DNA of 64,000 nt from Chionoecetes opilio. Lineage: Eukaryota; Arthropoda; Malacostraca; Decapoda; Majidae. Shown here one piece after another: positions 45,004-55,995 of this stretch. The position numbers were made by a program, and so were the translations under genes. The stretch covers positions 135,001 through 199,000 of the forward strand of contig JACEEZ010026297.1 of the NCBI GenBank assembly GCA_016584305.1. The letters run 5' to 3'. Numbering within the stretch: the stretch's first letter is position 1; every line of letters starts with the position of its first letter. The notes under the pieces are model-generated. The model saw nothing but the letters and a program-made list of their open reading frames with translations. It did no database searches and was not told the origin of the DNA.

Positions 45004-46215
45004 GGGCGCCCCGCAGGCCCCTATGCAGCCCCGCAATTCAAAACATTGTCGCGTGAACAGTCCAGGTATACAGATGCCTGGGGAGAACACCTCGATTGGG
45101 ATACCCCCCTAGATGGGAAATATACAACAGAATGGGAGACTATAAGATCTGAGTTCAATAAAATAAATGAAGTTCACATAAGTAGGAGAATAAATGCTGA
45201 TGGGCGACAACCCCAGCAACTACACATATTTTGTGATGCTTCAAAAAGTGCATACGGTGCAGTAGCTTATCTTAAAGCAGGAGAGGAATGTAAATTAATT
45301 ATGTCTAAGGCTCGGGTTGCCCCAATTAAGCCTAGAACATTGCCTCAAATGGAGCTGACTGCATTAGAATTAGGCACTAAATTAGCTCAATATCTAAGCA
45401 ATTTATTACGAATTAGTGAAGTATATATGTGGACCGATAGTGAAATTTGCCTACACTGGTTAGTGAAAAATAACACTAAAATCCCTTGTGTCAGGAATCG
45501 TGTTGGTAAGATAAATGACTTAGGTTCCACATTTCACTATAATCATGTTACTACCAAGGAAAACCCAGCTGATATTTTGTCCAGAGGAACAACTATCCTC
45601 AAATTAAATACAGGATTATGGTTTAAAGGTCCTACCTGGCTGAGAAATAATAATGAATGGCCTAATCAAAAGGTCTATAGTAGGTCAGACATATCAGAAG
45701 ATATAATCATGGAACCTATATTTATCCCAGATCCTGTTCTGGATATAAAAAGGTTTTCCTTATTAAGCAAACTATTAAAGACTACTAAATTGGTCTTTAA
45801 ATTCATAAAGTGGGATAGTTCTGACCCTTTGAAGTTTTGGGTTAGAACAATACAAAAACAGGAATTTCCTGAGGAATATCAGATCTTAGCCTCGGCCCGC
45901 CCCCGTAGGAACAAACTTATCAAATCATTAGATCTGTACCTAGATAATGAGGGCATCATTAGGTGTCGAGGAAGAATTTGGAATGCTGATCTTCCCGATA
46001 AAACTTGCAATCCCATACTAATTCCCAAGCGTCATCATCTTACTAAATTGATAGTGGATGAATCTCATGGGAACTCTTTACATGGTGGAATGGCTGATAC
46101 ATTAGCCTATATCAGGAGGGAATTCTGGATACCGCAGGGTAGACAGGCAGTTAAATACTACCTCAAATCTTGTATCAAATGCAAGAGATATGGAATTCTG
46201 GATACCGCAGGGTAG
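45004..46215 (+). pseudogene. BEL/Pao element 2 RNase H and integrase N-terminal region
   Basis: Reads DTPLDGKYTTEWETIRSEFN, then RNase H motifs FCDASKSAYGAVAY, PQMELTALELG and MWTDSEICLHWL. NPADILSRG and NTGLWFKGPTWL lead into the integrase zinc-finger region: KRHHLTKLIVDESHGNSLHG and YYLKSCIKCKR (H...H...C..C). The frame ends because a 73-bp tandem duplication (46119-46264) shifts it. Confidence 0.9.
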
Positions 46216-46264
46216 ACAGGCAGTTAAATACTACCTCAAATCTTGTATCAAATGCAAGAGATAT
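46119..46264. repeat. Perfect 73-bp tandem duplication inside the BEL integrase
   Basis: GGAATTCTGGATACCGCAGG through ..GCAAGAGATAT occurs at 46119-46191 and again at 46192-46264 with no difference. Because 73 is not a multiple of three it throws the integrase out of frame. Confidence 0.97.
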
Positions 46265-46900
46265 GAGGGAAGACTGATCACCTATCCCGGGCCCCCTCAA
46301 CTCCCCATGGATCGAGTACAATCCTTAAAACCATTTGAGGTAGCTGGTGTCGACTATACTGGGGTAATAATAATTACAGGAGATAATACTCCCCCCAAGA
46401 AAGTATATGTCTGCTTATTTACTTGCACCTCTACAAGGGCTGTTCATTTAGAAATAGCTGATGATTTAAGTGCCGAAACATTTATTCAAGTGTTCCGGCG
46501 GTTTGTGGCTCGGCGGTCGTGTCCTCGCGATTGATTAGTGATAATGCTACTAACTTCGTAGGAGCCTCCCCCATATTGATAGAAATATTAAATCATCCAT
46601 CAGTACAAAGATCTCTAGAGTTAAGGAAATGCTCATGGACCTTTACTACTCCTAGAGCTCCTTGGCAAAATGGTTTCACAGAAAGAATGATTGGCATTGT
46701 CAAGTCTTGTCTTAGGAAAACTCTCCACAAGACAAAGATAGGTCTATAAGACTTGAAAACCATAGTGATTGAGATTGAGACCCGTATCAATAACCGACCC
46801 TTAACCTACTTAGATGATTCATCAGTAAATATAGAAGCTCTTACTCCCTCACATTTAATTTATGGGAGAAGACTGGAACCCTTTCCTTTGATTTGATAGA
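46265..46900 (+). pseudogene. BEL/Pao element 2 integrase catalytic core
   Basis: Reads GVDYTGVIIITGD (first Asp), VHLEIADDLSAETF, then after a shift near 46520 LISDNATNFVGAS (second Asp) and PWQNGFTERMIGIVKSCLRK (Glu). The core carries all three acidic positions. Stops and shifts at 46534 and 46749 break it. ETRINNRPLTYL and ALTPSHLIYGRRLEP continue to about 46890. Confidence 0.88.
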
Positions 46901-47384
46901 TACAAGGGAAGATATACAAGATCCTACAATAAAAGACCCGGCTCAACATCTCCGGGAAGGTTATCATACCTTAAGTAAAATTTTAAGATCATGGGATAAG
47001 CATTGGAGTGCAGATTATTTACTGAGTCTAAGGGAAAAGTTTTATGGGGCTCAATCGCCAGAAAATCAAAGTCCAATCAAAGTAGGAGATATAGTAATCC
47101 TTAGGGGAGATATGCCTCGTTCGCAATGGCCTCTAGGAAAAATAGCAAAATTGCATACTGATGGAAAGGGGATTGTGAGGTCTGTGGAGTTACTAGTAAG
47201 GGGACAACGATGTGTGCGGACGGTAAATAATTTGATCCCCCTAGAGTTAGCTGAAGAGAGAAATGAAGACTTTAAGTCTGTGTCTTGGCAGGCCAACTTA
47301 GGGGATTCTCGACCTCGAAGGCAAGCTGCTTTAAAGTGTAAAACCACTTGGAGAAACCTCATTAAAGGGGGTCAAATTACCTGA
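46893..47384 (+). CDS. BEL/Pao element 2 pol C-terminal domain (DUF5641-type)
   Basis: Reads WDKHWSADYLLSLREKF, VGDIVILRGDMPRSQWPLGK and VRSVELLVRG ... VNNLIPLEL. This is the conserved C-terminal domain of BEL/Pao integrases (GD.V...D...R..WPLG.I......G..R). It ends at 47384, followed by the PPT (TTTCGCCGGCCCCCAG) and 3' LTR. Confidence 0.9.
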   Translation: MIDTREDIQDPTIKDPAQHLREGYHTLSKILRSWDKHWSADYLLSLREKFYGAQSPENQSPIKVGDIVILRGDMPRSQWPLGKIAKLHTDGKGIVRSVELLVRGQRCVRTVNNLIPLELAEERNEDFKSVSWQANLGDSRPRRQAALKCKTTWRNLIKGGQIT

Positions 47385-47415
47385 AGCAACCCTTCATTTT
47401 TTCGCCGGCCCCCAG

Positions 47416-48207
47416 TGTGGAAATTATCCACTAAAAACCGCTCTAATTTTGAGTAAGGTTAATTTGAATGGTGGAATTTGGCGCCTACCATCAGGAGTTC
47501 GGGATACGAACACAAATTCCACCTATGTACATATTATAATTAGATTTGGGTATAAATTAAGATTTATTTAGATATAATTAGATAATTTTGGTGGTATTCA
47601 TCAATAATACCACAATTAATCAAAGGATTAACATAATCTAAGAATTGTAAGGAAATTTCCACGTATTGGAACATTGTTGGAACATTGTCCCACGTGTAAA
47701 CTCCTAGCTGTCTTGAAGGGAGTTTAGTCAAGACATAGTTAGTAACGCGTCAGCCACTACGATATGAAGTTGGAGTGAGCGTCTTGATTATACACTAAGG
47801 TGTAGTCAACTCATAATAATATGAGTAAATTTTAACCGATCAATCGGTTGAGAAGGACAAGGTGTAAAACACACTAAGAATTCAGCTATGAGAAGCCTCC
47901 GCTCGGCCCGACCAAGCGGCCATTTTACGTGGAGGATTCAACCAGTCACCACGCAAGTCACGAGTTCCACTCCCAGCCTGTTGCAACTTTGACCACCTCG
48001 ACATACAATACTTCCCCAAAGATAGAGATCAAGCCAACGCACATTACAACCCACCTGCCACTGCTGAGTATACCTTAGTTAGAGCTAAATAGGGTATCGT
48101 AGCAGATTAGGTAGAATTGGGTTAATCGCATGGTGAGTTCACGTTAATCAACATTATAATCTTAACAGTTGTTGTCGACCATCAATTGGTGGTCGATAAT
48201 TCCACCA
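47416..48207 (+). repeat. BEL/Pao element 2, 3' LTR (792 bp)
   Basis: It starts TGTGGAAATT after the PPT and ends ..TTCCACCA at 48207. CTATC follows (48208-48212), identical to 42506-42510, so the 5-bp TSD is exact. It differs from the 5' LTR by scattered substitutions and small indels. Confidence 0.95.
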
Positions 48208-48354
48208 CTATCCTTTATACATGTATAACATGATATACTGCGGGGTCATGCTTTGAGAACTTCCCCGGGTCTTGGGTGAACGAAGAGGCTCTGGCGCTAA
48301 GATGGCGCCCACAAATCGAGTTGTCGCTACTCTATATAATATAGGTACTCTACC

Positions 48355-49463
48355 TGGACCTAAAGAAGGCATTTGACAAGGTACCTCACAAGAGACTGCT
48401 CTGGAAGCTAGAACATGTAGGAGGATTGAAGGGTGGTTTGCTGAAGTGGATGGAAGACTTTTTGAGCAACAGAGAGATGAGAACGGTAATAAAAGATCAG
48501 AAGTCAGAATGGTGTAGTGTGATAAGTGGAGTTCCTCAAGGATCAGTATTGGCCCCAGTGATGTTCTTGGTCTATGTAAATGATATGACAGAGGGAGTGA
48601 ACAGTTATATGAGCTTATTCGCTGATGATGCAAAATTACTAAGAAAAGTAGAAAGTAAAGAGGACTGTGAGCATTTACAAAAGTATCTAGATAAGATTTT
48701 CAGATGGAGTCAATTATGGGAAATGGAGTTTAATGCTAAAAAGTGTAAAGTGATGGAAATGGGCAGTAGCAAAAAGAGACAAGAGAGGAAACTATTCGAT
48801 GGGAAATGAATGGATAATCAAAATAAAGGTCGAAAAAGATCTGGGAGTATGGATTACGAATAATTTGTCACCTGAGAAACATATAAACAAGATCACAGGA
48901 GATACATATCAGTTGCTGAGGAAAATAAGAATGGCATTCAAATATCTGGTTGAAGAGATGATTAAGAAATTGATAACATCTTTGATTCGACCAAGGTTGG
49001 AATATGCGGCAGTGATTTTGTCACCACATAAAAAGAAGGATATAAGGAAGATTGAGAGAATACAAAGAGCAGCCACAAAAATGGCTCCAAGCCTGAGAGA
49101 TTTAACATATGAGGAAAGACTTTCAAGACTGAAACTCTCAACTCTTGAGAAAAGAAGAGTAAGGGGAGATTTTATAGCAGTGTATAGAGCATCAATGGGT
49201 CTGGAAAAAATTGATAGAGAAGATCTATATGTGTGGGACGATAGAAGTACAAGAGGTCATGAGAAGAAATTGAAAAGGACAACATGCAAAAGGGACATAA
49301 AAAAATACAGCTTCCAGTATAGAAGCATAGAAGCCTGGAATAACCTTGATGCAAAAGTGATTAATGCAAGAAGTATTCAGGACTTCAAAGGCAACCTGGA
49401 TAATAGTAAATTTGGAGACGGGACAGTACGAGCATAGCTCTTTTCCTGTATGTTACAACTAGG
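48355..49463 (+). pseudogene. LINE C (CR1/L2-like) RT, C-terminal part and 3' end
   Basis: Resumes LDLKKAFDKVPHKRLLWKLE (motif A), ISGVPQGSVLAPVMFLVYVN (motif B), MSLFADDAKLL (catalytic ADD box), then one slip near 48805. The thumb follows (KDLGVWITNNLSPEKHI, KKLITSLIRPRLEYAAVILS, KIERIQRAATKMAPSLRDLT), ending RSIQDFKGNLDNSKFG with a stop near 49437. The 3' end is TGTTACAACTAGGTAAATAC followed by an AC-rich tail. Apart from the nested insertion only about three slips break the frame. A reversed copy of this 3' end is at 63655-64000. Confidence 0.92.
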
Positions 49464-49572
49464 TAAATACACACACTCATACACGCACACAAACGGTCAG
49501 TCTATGAGTCTACGGAGTTACCGAATATTGGCAAGACGTAACCGCAGAGTTTCTTCCTGTAATCTAATCCTC

Positions 49573-51006
49573 TTAAAGTAATCGTCCAGACCATTTCATC
49601 ATTCCTGATTTAATGCAATCAAATCATAGCCATTAACGAGTATATCAACAATACGTCGTCACTTTTTGTATCCAGTCAGCCGTTTTTAAATAATCCGCAA
49701 TCAAAATCTGCAAATTCCCCGAGTTTTCAAAACGCTCTCAAGGTTTGCAGACGCTCAGGCTCAGGCTCGGTGACGTAGCATCAGGGAGGCTCCTCTTCCC
49801 GCGCTGATCAGAGAGGCATGTAAACACAGAGATAAATATAGTACTTGAAGATATTTGGGTGTTTCTGATAGATTTTTTTTGCTATATGCCACATGCATGC
49901 ATCCTTTATGGGTGCAGCAAGACAGCTGTGCCTTTCGAGAAAAGTTTGCACACGGAAAGGAGTGGCGTGTGTAGGGTGATACACGCCTATAGTGTGTTGG
50001 GGCGAGCAGTTGTTTTGAAAAAACGGTGTGTAGTGAGGGTACACAGCGGGTGAAGACTGGGTGAGAGTGTGCAGCGCGACTAGTCGCCTACCCAGTGTGT
50101 GGGTTGGGACGACGAGTGTGAGGTGAGCCTGTGTACACGGGTGTGGCTGGACAAGGGCGGCGCCCCCCCGTTAAGACAGTGACTCAGTCCAACACCATAC
50201 CAGACCAGGTGGCCCTGTTAGACAGGGACGCCAGGACTGGCTAGCCAGCGGTGGACCACCACGACTGTGAGGCTTTGCCTCTTAACAAGCCCAAGTAAAC
50301 CAAGTAAACCAGTTGTGGAGTGGGCGTGCCCTGTGGTGAGAGACCCTGTGGTGGTGTGGCTGTCACACTTTCTGCCTTCCCGCCCGCATATTTCCAACTC
50401 TATGCTGTAGTTAATGCTAGTATGTGGTTTCCGAGTAATGACGTTTGACTGTAGCTCCAAAACTAACCATAGGATTTTCTCGAAAGTACCTTCATTGTGA
50501 TTCCCACACACACATGGTTTAACCTTATTTACCAATCCATGTTTTGGAGAAGTGCCAGGTCCTCCTGCTGAACCTCAGGCTCTGCTAACACCTGTTCATC
50601 CACCTCGTACTCGGGCTCAAACATATAGGATCCCATGACAATCTGAGGTTCGTTTTCCTCATAGTATACGCGACCAGCGTCATTTCTTTCGGTGTCAGAT
50701 TGAGCATCGTACTCTAGATCTGTCACAGCGACAGATTCACTGTCTGACACCGAAGTACAATCGCTCATCATAACATTTGCCGACAGATGTCAGACAGAGT
50801 GTCTGCGGGCGTCCCTGTTCTGACGTCATCAATAACAGTCGTAGCCCTGTTGGAGGAAAGATTTTTTTTTTCGCGCGCTTTTTACACAAGTCGTGTTTTT
50901 ACGGAAATAAGGCCTGGAAATCAATTATTTTTGGTGGATTAGGTGTTTTGAATGTACATTCAACATAATTCGACAAAAAAAAATTGGGTCTGGACGATCA
51001 CTTTAA
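49573..51006. mobile_element. TTAA-flanked TIR element 1 (1.43 kb) carrying an acidic coding exon
   Basis: TTAA at 49573-49576 and 51003-51006 flank ends AGTAATCGTCCAGACC and GGTCTGGACGATCACT. TTAA targets are used by piggyBac and Kolobok elements. The left ~350 bp match the right side of element 2 (52186-53099) in inverse orientation, and the right ~150 bp match its left side. The middle (50.05-50.85 kb) is unique to this copy and contains the ORF at 50529-50771. No transposase is recognisable. Confidence 0.85.
50529..50771 (-). CDS. Acidic 80-residue ORF/exon in the TTAA element; weak resemblance to P2X7-C-terminal-like proteins
   Basis: It starts MMSDCTSVSDSESVAVTDLE, is rich in Asp/Glu/Ser, and has IVMGSYMFEPEYEVDEQVL before ending NMDW with a stop at the TAA of TGGTAAATAA. 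Read as an exon it could instead splice at G|GTAAAT, right before the place where the family I am reminded of continues with a W-C.C..C zinc-binding segment. I recall small acidic invertebrate proteins annotated P2X purinoceptor 7-like with a Y.FEP motif followed by that segment. The Cys segment itself is not found here, so the link is tentative. Upstream (50772-50850) a CRE-like TGACGTCA lies at 50821-50828. Confidence 0.45.
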   Translation of the reverse strand: MMSDCTSVSDSESVAVTDLEYDAQSDTERNDAGRVYYEENEPQIVMGSYMFEPEYEVDEQVLAEPEVQQEDLALLQNMDW

Positions 51007-51613
51007 CCCCTTGAAGCCCAGAACGTAATTTCCATTGTAATTTAGCTACCATTAGACTATTTTTAGTGAATATTAAGCAATATTTTATAGATATGACCAG
51101 TTTAATATCCTTGTCCACTAGTAAATTTGGTATATTCAATCACTTTTCGTAATTTTATTGCTAACAGACGATTATATATAACAAAGGAAAGATGTGGGCG
51201 TGAAGGGGTTAAAAGTGTTTTTTAGCCCAAAGCTCCTCTTTAAAATTATTCAATCGATATGGGACCAAGCCGCTTAACACATACGATATATTTGCGATTA
51301 TATGAGCCTACTCTCAAAATTGAATTTAGTTTCGGCTACACAAAACAGACAGACACACGGCTACTCCTATAGTATATTAGAAGACTTCATAATCAGAACA
51401 ACACCTATTTTCTACATTGCTTTTAGTTTTTTTCGCCTTGTTTGAATCCATTTATTTTCCCTATACTACTTGTAAAAATATCCCCACCTTTACCTAGTTT
51501 TATACCATAGATTTATTTTCCCTTATCTATACTGACACGTGGGCATGATCTCGTCCACCCACCTGTCCACCCTTCACTCAGTCTCATCCACCCAGGTTGA
51601 ATAGCACTGGTCT
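51007..51613. other. No gene seen
   Basis: AT-rich unique sequence between the TTAA element and the Cys-rich relic. Confidence 0.55.
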
Positions 51614-52006
51614 ATGCCAACACCTGCTTCGAGTAGGATTCCAGCCTGCAGGCTGGACACGTCTGGCCCTGGAACCAGGCCCTGGAACCAGGCCCTGTAT
51701 GAAGAACCACACCTGCCCAGCTCAGCAGATTTTGGGTGGAGTCGAAAACATGACTTGACCGGGTGGGAAGTCAAGTGGATGAACCCAGAGTACCAACGTT
51801 CTTAGTTACTTTGGATGGACCTACCCATAGACCACTATATCTCAGATATACAGTGGTCTATGACCTACCCCATGCTGGAGCAGCGTGCGTGTCGCGCTGT
51901 GATAAAGTGTGGATGTACTACAGGTTGCCGAGGACGGTGTAGTTGTATCAAGATAATCTGCCCTGCACATTACTTTGCAAGTGCTGTCATGGGTGCAATC
52001 GTGACT
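51614..52006 (+). pseudogene. C-terminal relic of a multicopy arthropod protein with Cys-rich tail
   Basis: Reads ALYEEPHLPSSADFGWSRKH, EVKWMNP, then W-M-D-L-P, interrupted by a 36-bp palindromic insertion (51827-51862), and continues LEQRACRAVIKCGCTTGCRG and RCSCIK. After a one-base slip comes NLPCTLLCKCCHGC. The P.P....GW....G.....W......A...I.CGCK.GC.GRC.C......C...C.C pattern is one I know from the C-terminus of widely repeated uncharacterised arthropod proteins. Three near-copies of CCCTGGAACCAGG lie just upstream (51668-51702). No start or upstream domain is seen; function unknown. Confidence 0.65.
51819..51870. mobile_element. 36-bp palindromic insertion with 8-bp TSD (ACCTACCC)
   Basis: ACCTACCC occurs at 51819-51826 and 51863-51870. 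Between them lies ATAGACCACTATATCT followed by CAGATATACAGTGGTCTATG, an almost perfect inverted repeat. Removing the insert restores the coding frame of the surrounding relic (WMDLP..LEQRAC). CATAGACCACTATATCTC also ends the fragment at 44503-45003, so this looks like two terminal repeats with nothing between them. Confidence 0.75.
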
Positions 52007-52181
52007 CATAATATAGCTAAGGAGAAATGTTGTAAAATGTTCATTGTGATGTTTGCATTAGTACTACTATTGTCTATATATGAAAAAAAGTTTCATATTA
52101 AAATCACAGAGGTGTAGCCTACGTATATAGTTCTGTATTATACATTCAACACGGGAAAAACATTTACAAAGCTTACCTAGT

Positions 52182-53103
52182 TTAAAGTAATCGTCCAGAC
52201 CCATTTTTTCTTTGCATAAGTATGTTGAATGCTCATTCAAAATACCTAATCCACAAAAAAATATTCATTTTCACGCCTTATTTCCCTAAAAACATGACTT
52301 TTGTAAAAAGCGCGGGAAAAACAACAGCCACATTCCAGCCGTGGCGCGAAACTTGCTGGCGACGACACAAGAGGTAAGCCTCCCAGCCCCGCCCGACACA
52401 GACACACGGAGACTGAGAAAAATGTAGTATTTGGGGAATTTTGGGTGCTTCTGGTATATATTTTGTGCGACACGGCACATACTTGCATCCTGCATGGGCA
52501 CGGCAAGAAAGCCGTGCCATTCCCGAGAGCTTAGCACCCATTCACAACCCACACAGCGACGATATATGTGTGCAGGCCTTTGGAGCGACGGGGAGCGGCT
52601 GGTAGTAGCCAGGGTACTGCAGCCCTCTCATCTCGGTTGCCTTGCACCTACCCGCCGCTCCCCGCCGCTTGCCGCCGCTGCACACATCTGCACACATATA
52701 TCGTCGCCCCACAGTTTGCAAATGGGTGCTAAGGTCTCGGTAAAGGCACAGCCCCCACGCTGCACCCACACAGGATACAAGTACATGCCACATCGCACAA
52801 AAAAAATATCCAGAAACACCCAAAATTCCCCAAGTATTACATTTTTCTCAGAGTCTCCGCGCATATGTATCAGGCGGTACTGGGAGGCTCCCTGTTGTGA
52901 CGTCGCCGACCCATGGTGCGTCGTCTGCTGATAAACAGTTGTGTTTTGAGAGCACGGGGAATTTACAGATTTTGAATGCGGATCATTTAAAAACGGGTGA
53001 CTGGATGCAAAATGTGACAACACATTGTTGATATACTCGATCATGGCTATATTTTGACTGCATTAAATCAGGAATGATGAAATGGTCTGGACGATTACTT
53101 TAA
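52182..53103. mobile_element. TTAA-flanked TIR element 2 (0.91 kb), non-coding, internally palindromic
   Basis: TTAA at 52182-52185 and 53100-53103 flank AGTAATCGTCCAGACC and GGTCTGGACGATTACT. A second, inner inverted repeat spans 52406-52600 and 52678-52862 (GAGAAAAATGTAGTATTTGG, GAATTTTGGGTGCTTCTGG, GGTGCTAA.., GACGATATATGTGTGCAG). Same family as element 1. Short ORFs across it are by-products of the palindrome. Confidence 0.87.
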
Positions 53104-53829
53104 GGAAATCTTGTGTAAATAATGTTTTCTTGTCCTGAAGCAAACCTAGTAGGGCTACATATGTTGCTATAATCATCCTTTTCTATGAATTTTCACTGAG
53201 AGTATCGCTTACTTCCAAAAAGAATTCTGACGAAATTATAAATGTATGAACAAAAGAATATATACATCTATGTAATGTTCAAGGTGAGTTCTTTGTACTT
53301 TACTAAGTAGCGTTTGTTGAAATAAATTATATTTGCTGAGTTATGAGCAGAATACCGCTTGTTATTCTATTAAAATTTTAACACAATTTCATTTTTCTCT
53401 AAAATATGGCACTAAGACATAATTATGGAATCGTATTAGTGGTCTTAATCGATTTATCAGGGTCTAAAACATAAATTGGCATGCCTTTCTTATATATTTG
53501 CAATACCTGAGTCGTGTGATATGATTTACAAATATCTATTCAGAATTGATGGATGTTAAAGCATAGGTATGGGTGTGGCACATTGTATTACGGCTTTATC
53601 CAGTTGCATTACTGCTGGGTCAGCGATTGTTGAGAAGCCGGTAGGCTTGTCGAGAGGTCAATTAGCTTAATTCCATCTCTTATAAATAGATGGTAACATA
53701 AAATATATTTATATAGAGTAGTTATATTATCAGTTTATTCTATGGTAGAAATATTACTTGCTCATTACTATACACATTTAGTCAGGGGCGATGGTAATGT
53801 ATATATTACGTAGCTAACACAAGGTGAGC
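53104..53829. other. No gene seen
   Basis: AT-rich unique sequence with no recognised repeat or coding signal. Confidence 0.55.
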
Positions 53830-55995
53830 AGAGGTGCGAGACACAACGACCGGCAGTGCCAGGAGAGTGGGATCAGGGTAACGTGTTGTCGTGGCGTACG
53901 GGACTCCAAGAAATAGCTCAAACAGGTCCGGAAGTACGGAGTACATCTGTACACTTGTGTAAAGTACAACCTAACATACACCTGCGAATTGTCCATACTC
54001 ACGAACCATGCACTAACTTACCACGTGAAATAAAATAGTGACTTAAAAGGTGAGGAACCTTCAATGACTCTCAGCATTGGGGGATTTGCACTAGTGTCAC
54101 GAATTAAGGAAGAACCAGGGCATTTTCAGAGTAACCCAAACGCGACAGAGGGCAAGATCAGAATGCTCCAACTCTTTATTAATGTTCACTATGGCATCAA
54201 CAGCTGTAACCAGTTTCATGCTTTATCATTAAGTGTTTCAATTATATCACAATCGTGACACATATAATGAAGGTATCAGAGAATCAGCTCCGGGAACTTG
54301 TGCACTATGTTCACAACCCTACATTGGTGCAAAATGAAACCATATTCAGGGGAACTGAATTTCTTTTCTGTGGAAGTTGTCATCTTCCACTACCAAGTAG
54401 CCGGTGCATAAGATTGATCATCATAATTTGGAACCAGCAAACAAAGAACTGTCAGGCAGAGAACTACAGGCACCGAAAAAAAAAAGGGTCCGGGGTCGAG
54501 GAAAATACATGGCAGTAGTCACATAATGACTAAATTCATCTAAATGCTGCAAGTATGAGTGTATTACATGTAGCAGTTCAGCCACGAGTATTATTAGAAT
54601 GACAAATGAGTTTGTTTATAGTATAGGTTCCTTACGGGAACCCGGGGCGTAAGTGGTTTTTTTTCCCGGATTTGGTTCAATCCAGGATTTTATTGCTGTT
54701 CATTTTATCTCAGATTGTATAGCTGAATATACAATATAAGTTTGAGAGAGGGAAATGTTCTAAAGGAATACTTTTGTAGGATAGGGCTTCATAATGGCTA
54801 GAAAAGTTCTTTTTTTTTTTTAATGGACTTTAAATAAAATAGTTTACGGATAGTCAGTCTTTGTGCCCCTAACCCGAAGTACGGAATCGGTACGGATCAA
54901 TCAGAAACGTGCCCAGCCTGCGAGCACTACCACGACCGGCAGTTGCATGGAGAGTGGCGTATCAGGGTAAACGTGTTGTCGTGTGGCTGTACGGGACTCC
55001 AAGAAATAACCGATCACGACGTGTACTATATACATTCTGTACACTTGTGTAATATACAACCTAACATACCCTGGCGTATCTCTCCATATCCTCACGAAAC
55101 CACATGCACATAACTTACCAGCGTGAATAAATAGTGACTTAAAAGTGTGTTCAAGGACCTTACTCATCCCCAGCAACTCAGGGTGAGTATGTGAGTAGAT
55201 TGACTCACGAAAAGGAAGAACCAGAACAGGAGGCCATTTTTCAAGATGGCCGCCAGGGTCGACAGAGGGCAGATCCAGAATGCCTCCAATCTTTAAAATG
55301 TTCATTATGATGCATACTAACAGTGTACCAAGTTTCATGCTTTTATCATAAAGTGCATGATTATATCCACTCATCCGCTGGACTACTATATAAATAAAGT
55401 GTTATCAACTGAGAACAGCTCCGGGAACTTTTGTGCCACATTTTTCACATGCCTATGATGTGATGCATTAAAATGAGACACTGATATTTCAAGGTAAATC
55501 TTGAATTTCTACCTTTTTCTGGAAGGTTGTCATCTTCACTACCAAGGTAGCCTGGTGCATATAATTATATCATCATAATTATGAACCAGCAAACAATAGA
55601 AAGTTCACTGCAGTAGATACTACAGTCACCCGAAAAAAAAAAGGGTCCGACGACCCTGTATAATGGCGAGTCACATAATGATGACTAAATTCAGCTCAAA
55701 TGCTGCAAGTATAGGAGCTGTTATACATGTAGCAGTTCAGCCCGAGTATTAGTTTGAATCGGCATAGGTTTACGCTAGGGTTTCCTTCCCGGGATCCCGG
55801 GCGTAAGTGGTTGTTGTTTTTTCCCGGGAATTTGGTTCAAATCCCGGGATTCTTATTGTTGTTCCTTATCTCAGATTTGTACTATGTAAAATACAAAAAG
55901 CATGAGAGAGGGAAAGTGTTCTAAAGGGAATACTTTTCTTGTAGGATAGGGCTTCATAATGGCATAGAATAATTCTTTTTTTTTTTTACAATGGC
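53830..55995. repeat. Tandem segmental duplication, unit about 1.09 kb
   Basis: 53830-54825 and 54920-55995 align in direct orientation. Shared landmarks: ACGGGACTCCAAGAAATA, TACACTTGTGTAA.ATACAACC, GAATAAATAGTGACTTAAAA, TCAGCTCCGGGAACTT, GTTGTCATCTTC, AAAAAAAAAAGGGTCCG, GTAGGATAGGGCTTCATAAT. Both contain the left end of the hAT element described at 55776. Divergence is marked and mostly indels. No coding frame is conserved between the copies. Confidence 0.88.

Larger units (their letters stand above)
41546..48354. mobile_element. Mutator-like/foldback long-TIR element, itself carrying a BEL/Pao insertion
   Basis: The left arm 41546-41985 and the right arm (42232-42510 continued at 48208-48354) are inverted repeats of more than 400 bp. 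Landmarks: GGGCGCCATCTTAGCGCCA, GGGGAAGTTCTCAA, CCCGCAGTATATCATGTTAT, ATACATGTATAAAGGATAG, AGACTGTTATCTTCGGAAAT, GTTACATGACGACGTGTTTT. The centre is a CT/GA microsatellite. Very long TIRs with an 8-9 bp TSD fit Mutator-like elements, but no transposase is present. The right arm was split by BEL element 2 at 42510. A partial relative lies inside that BEL element at 44514-45003. Confidence 0.85.

Noticed and set aside
52246..53044. Overlapping 86-166 residue ORFs on both strands
   Set aside because: They mirror each other because the element is palindromic; no motif is conserved with element 1.
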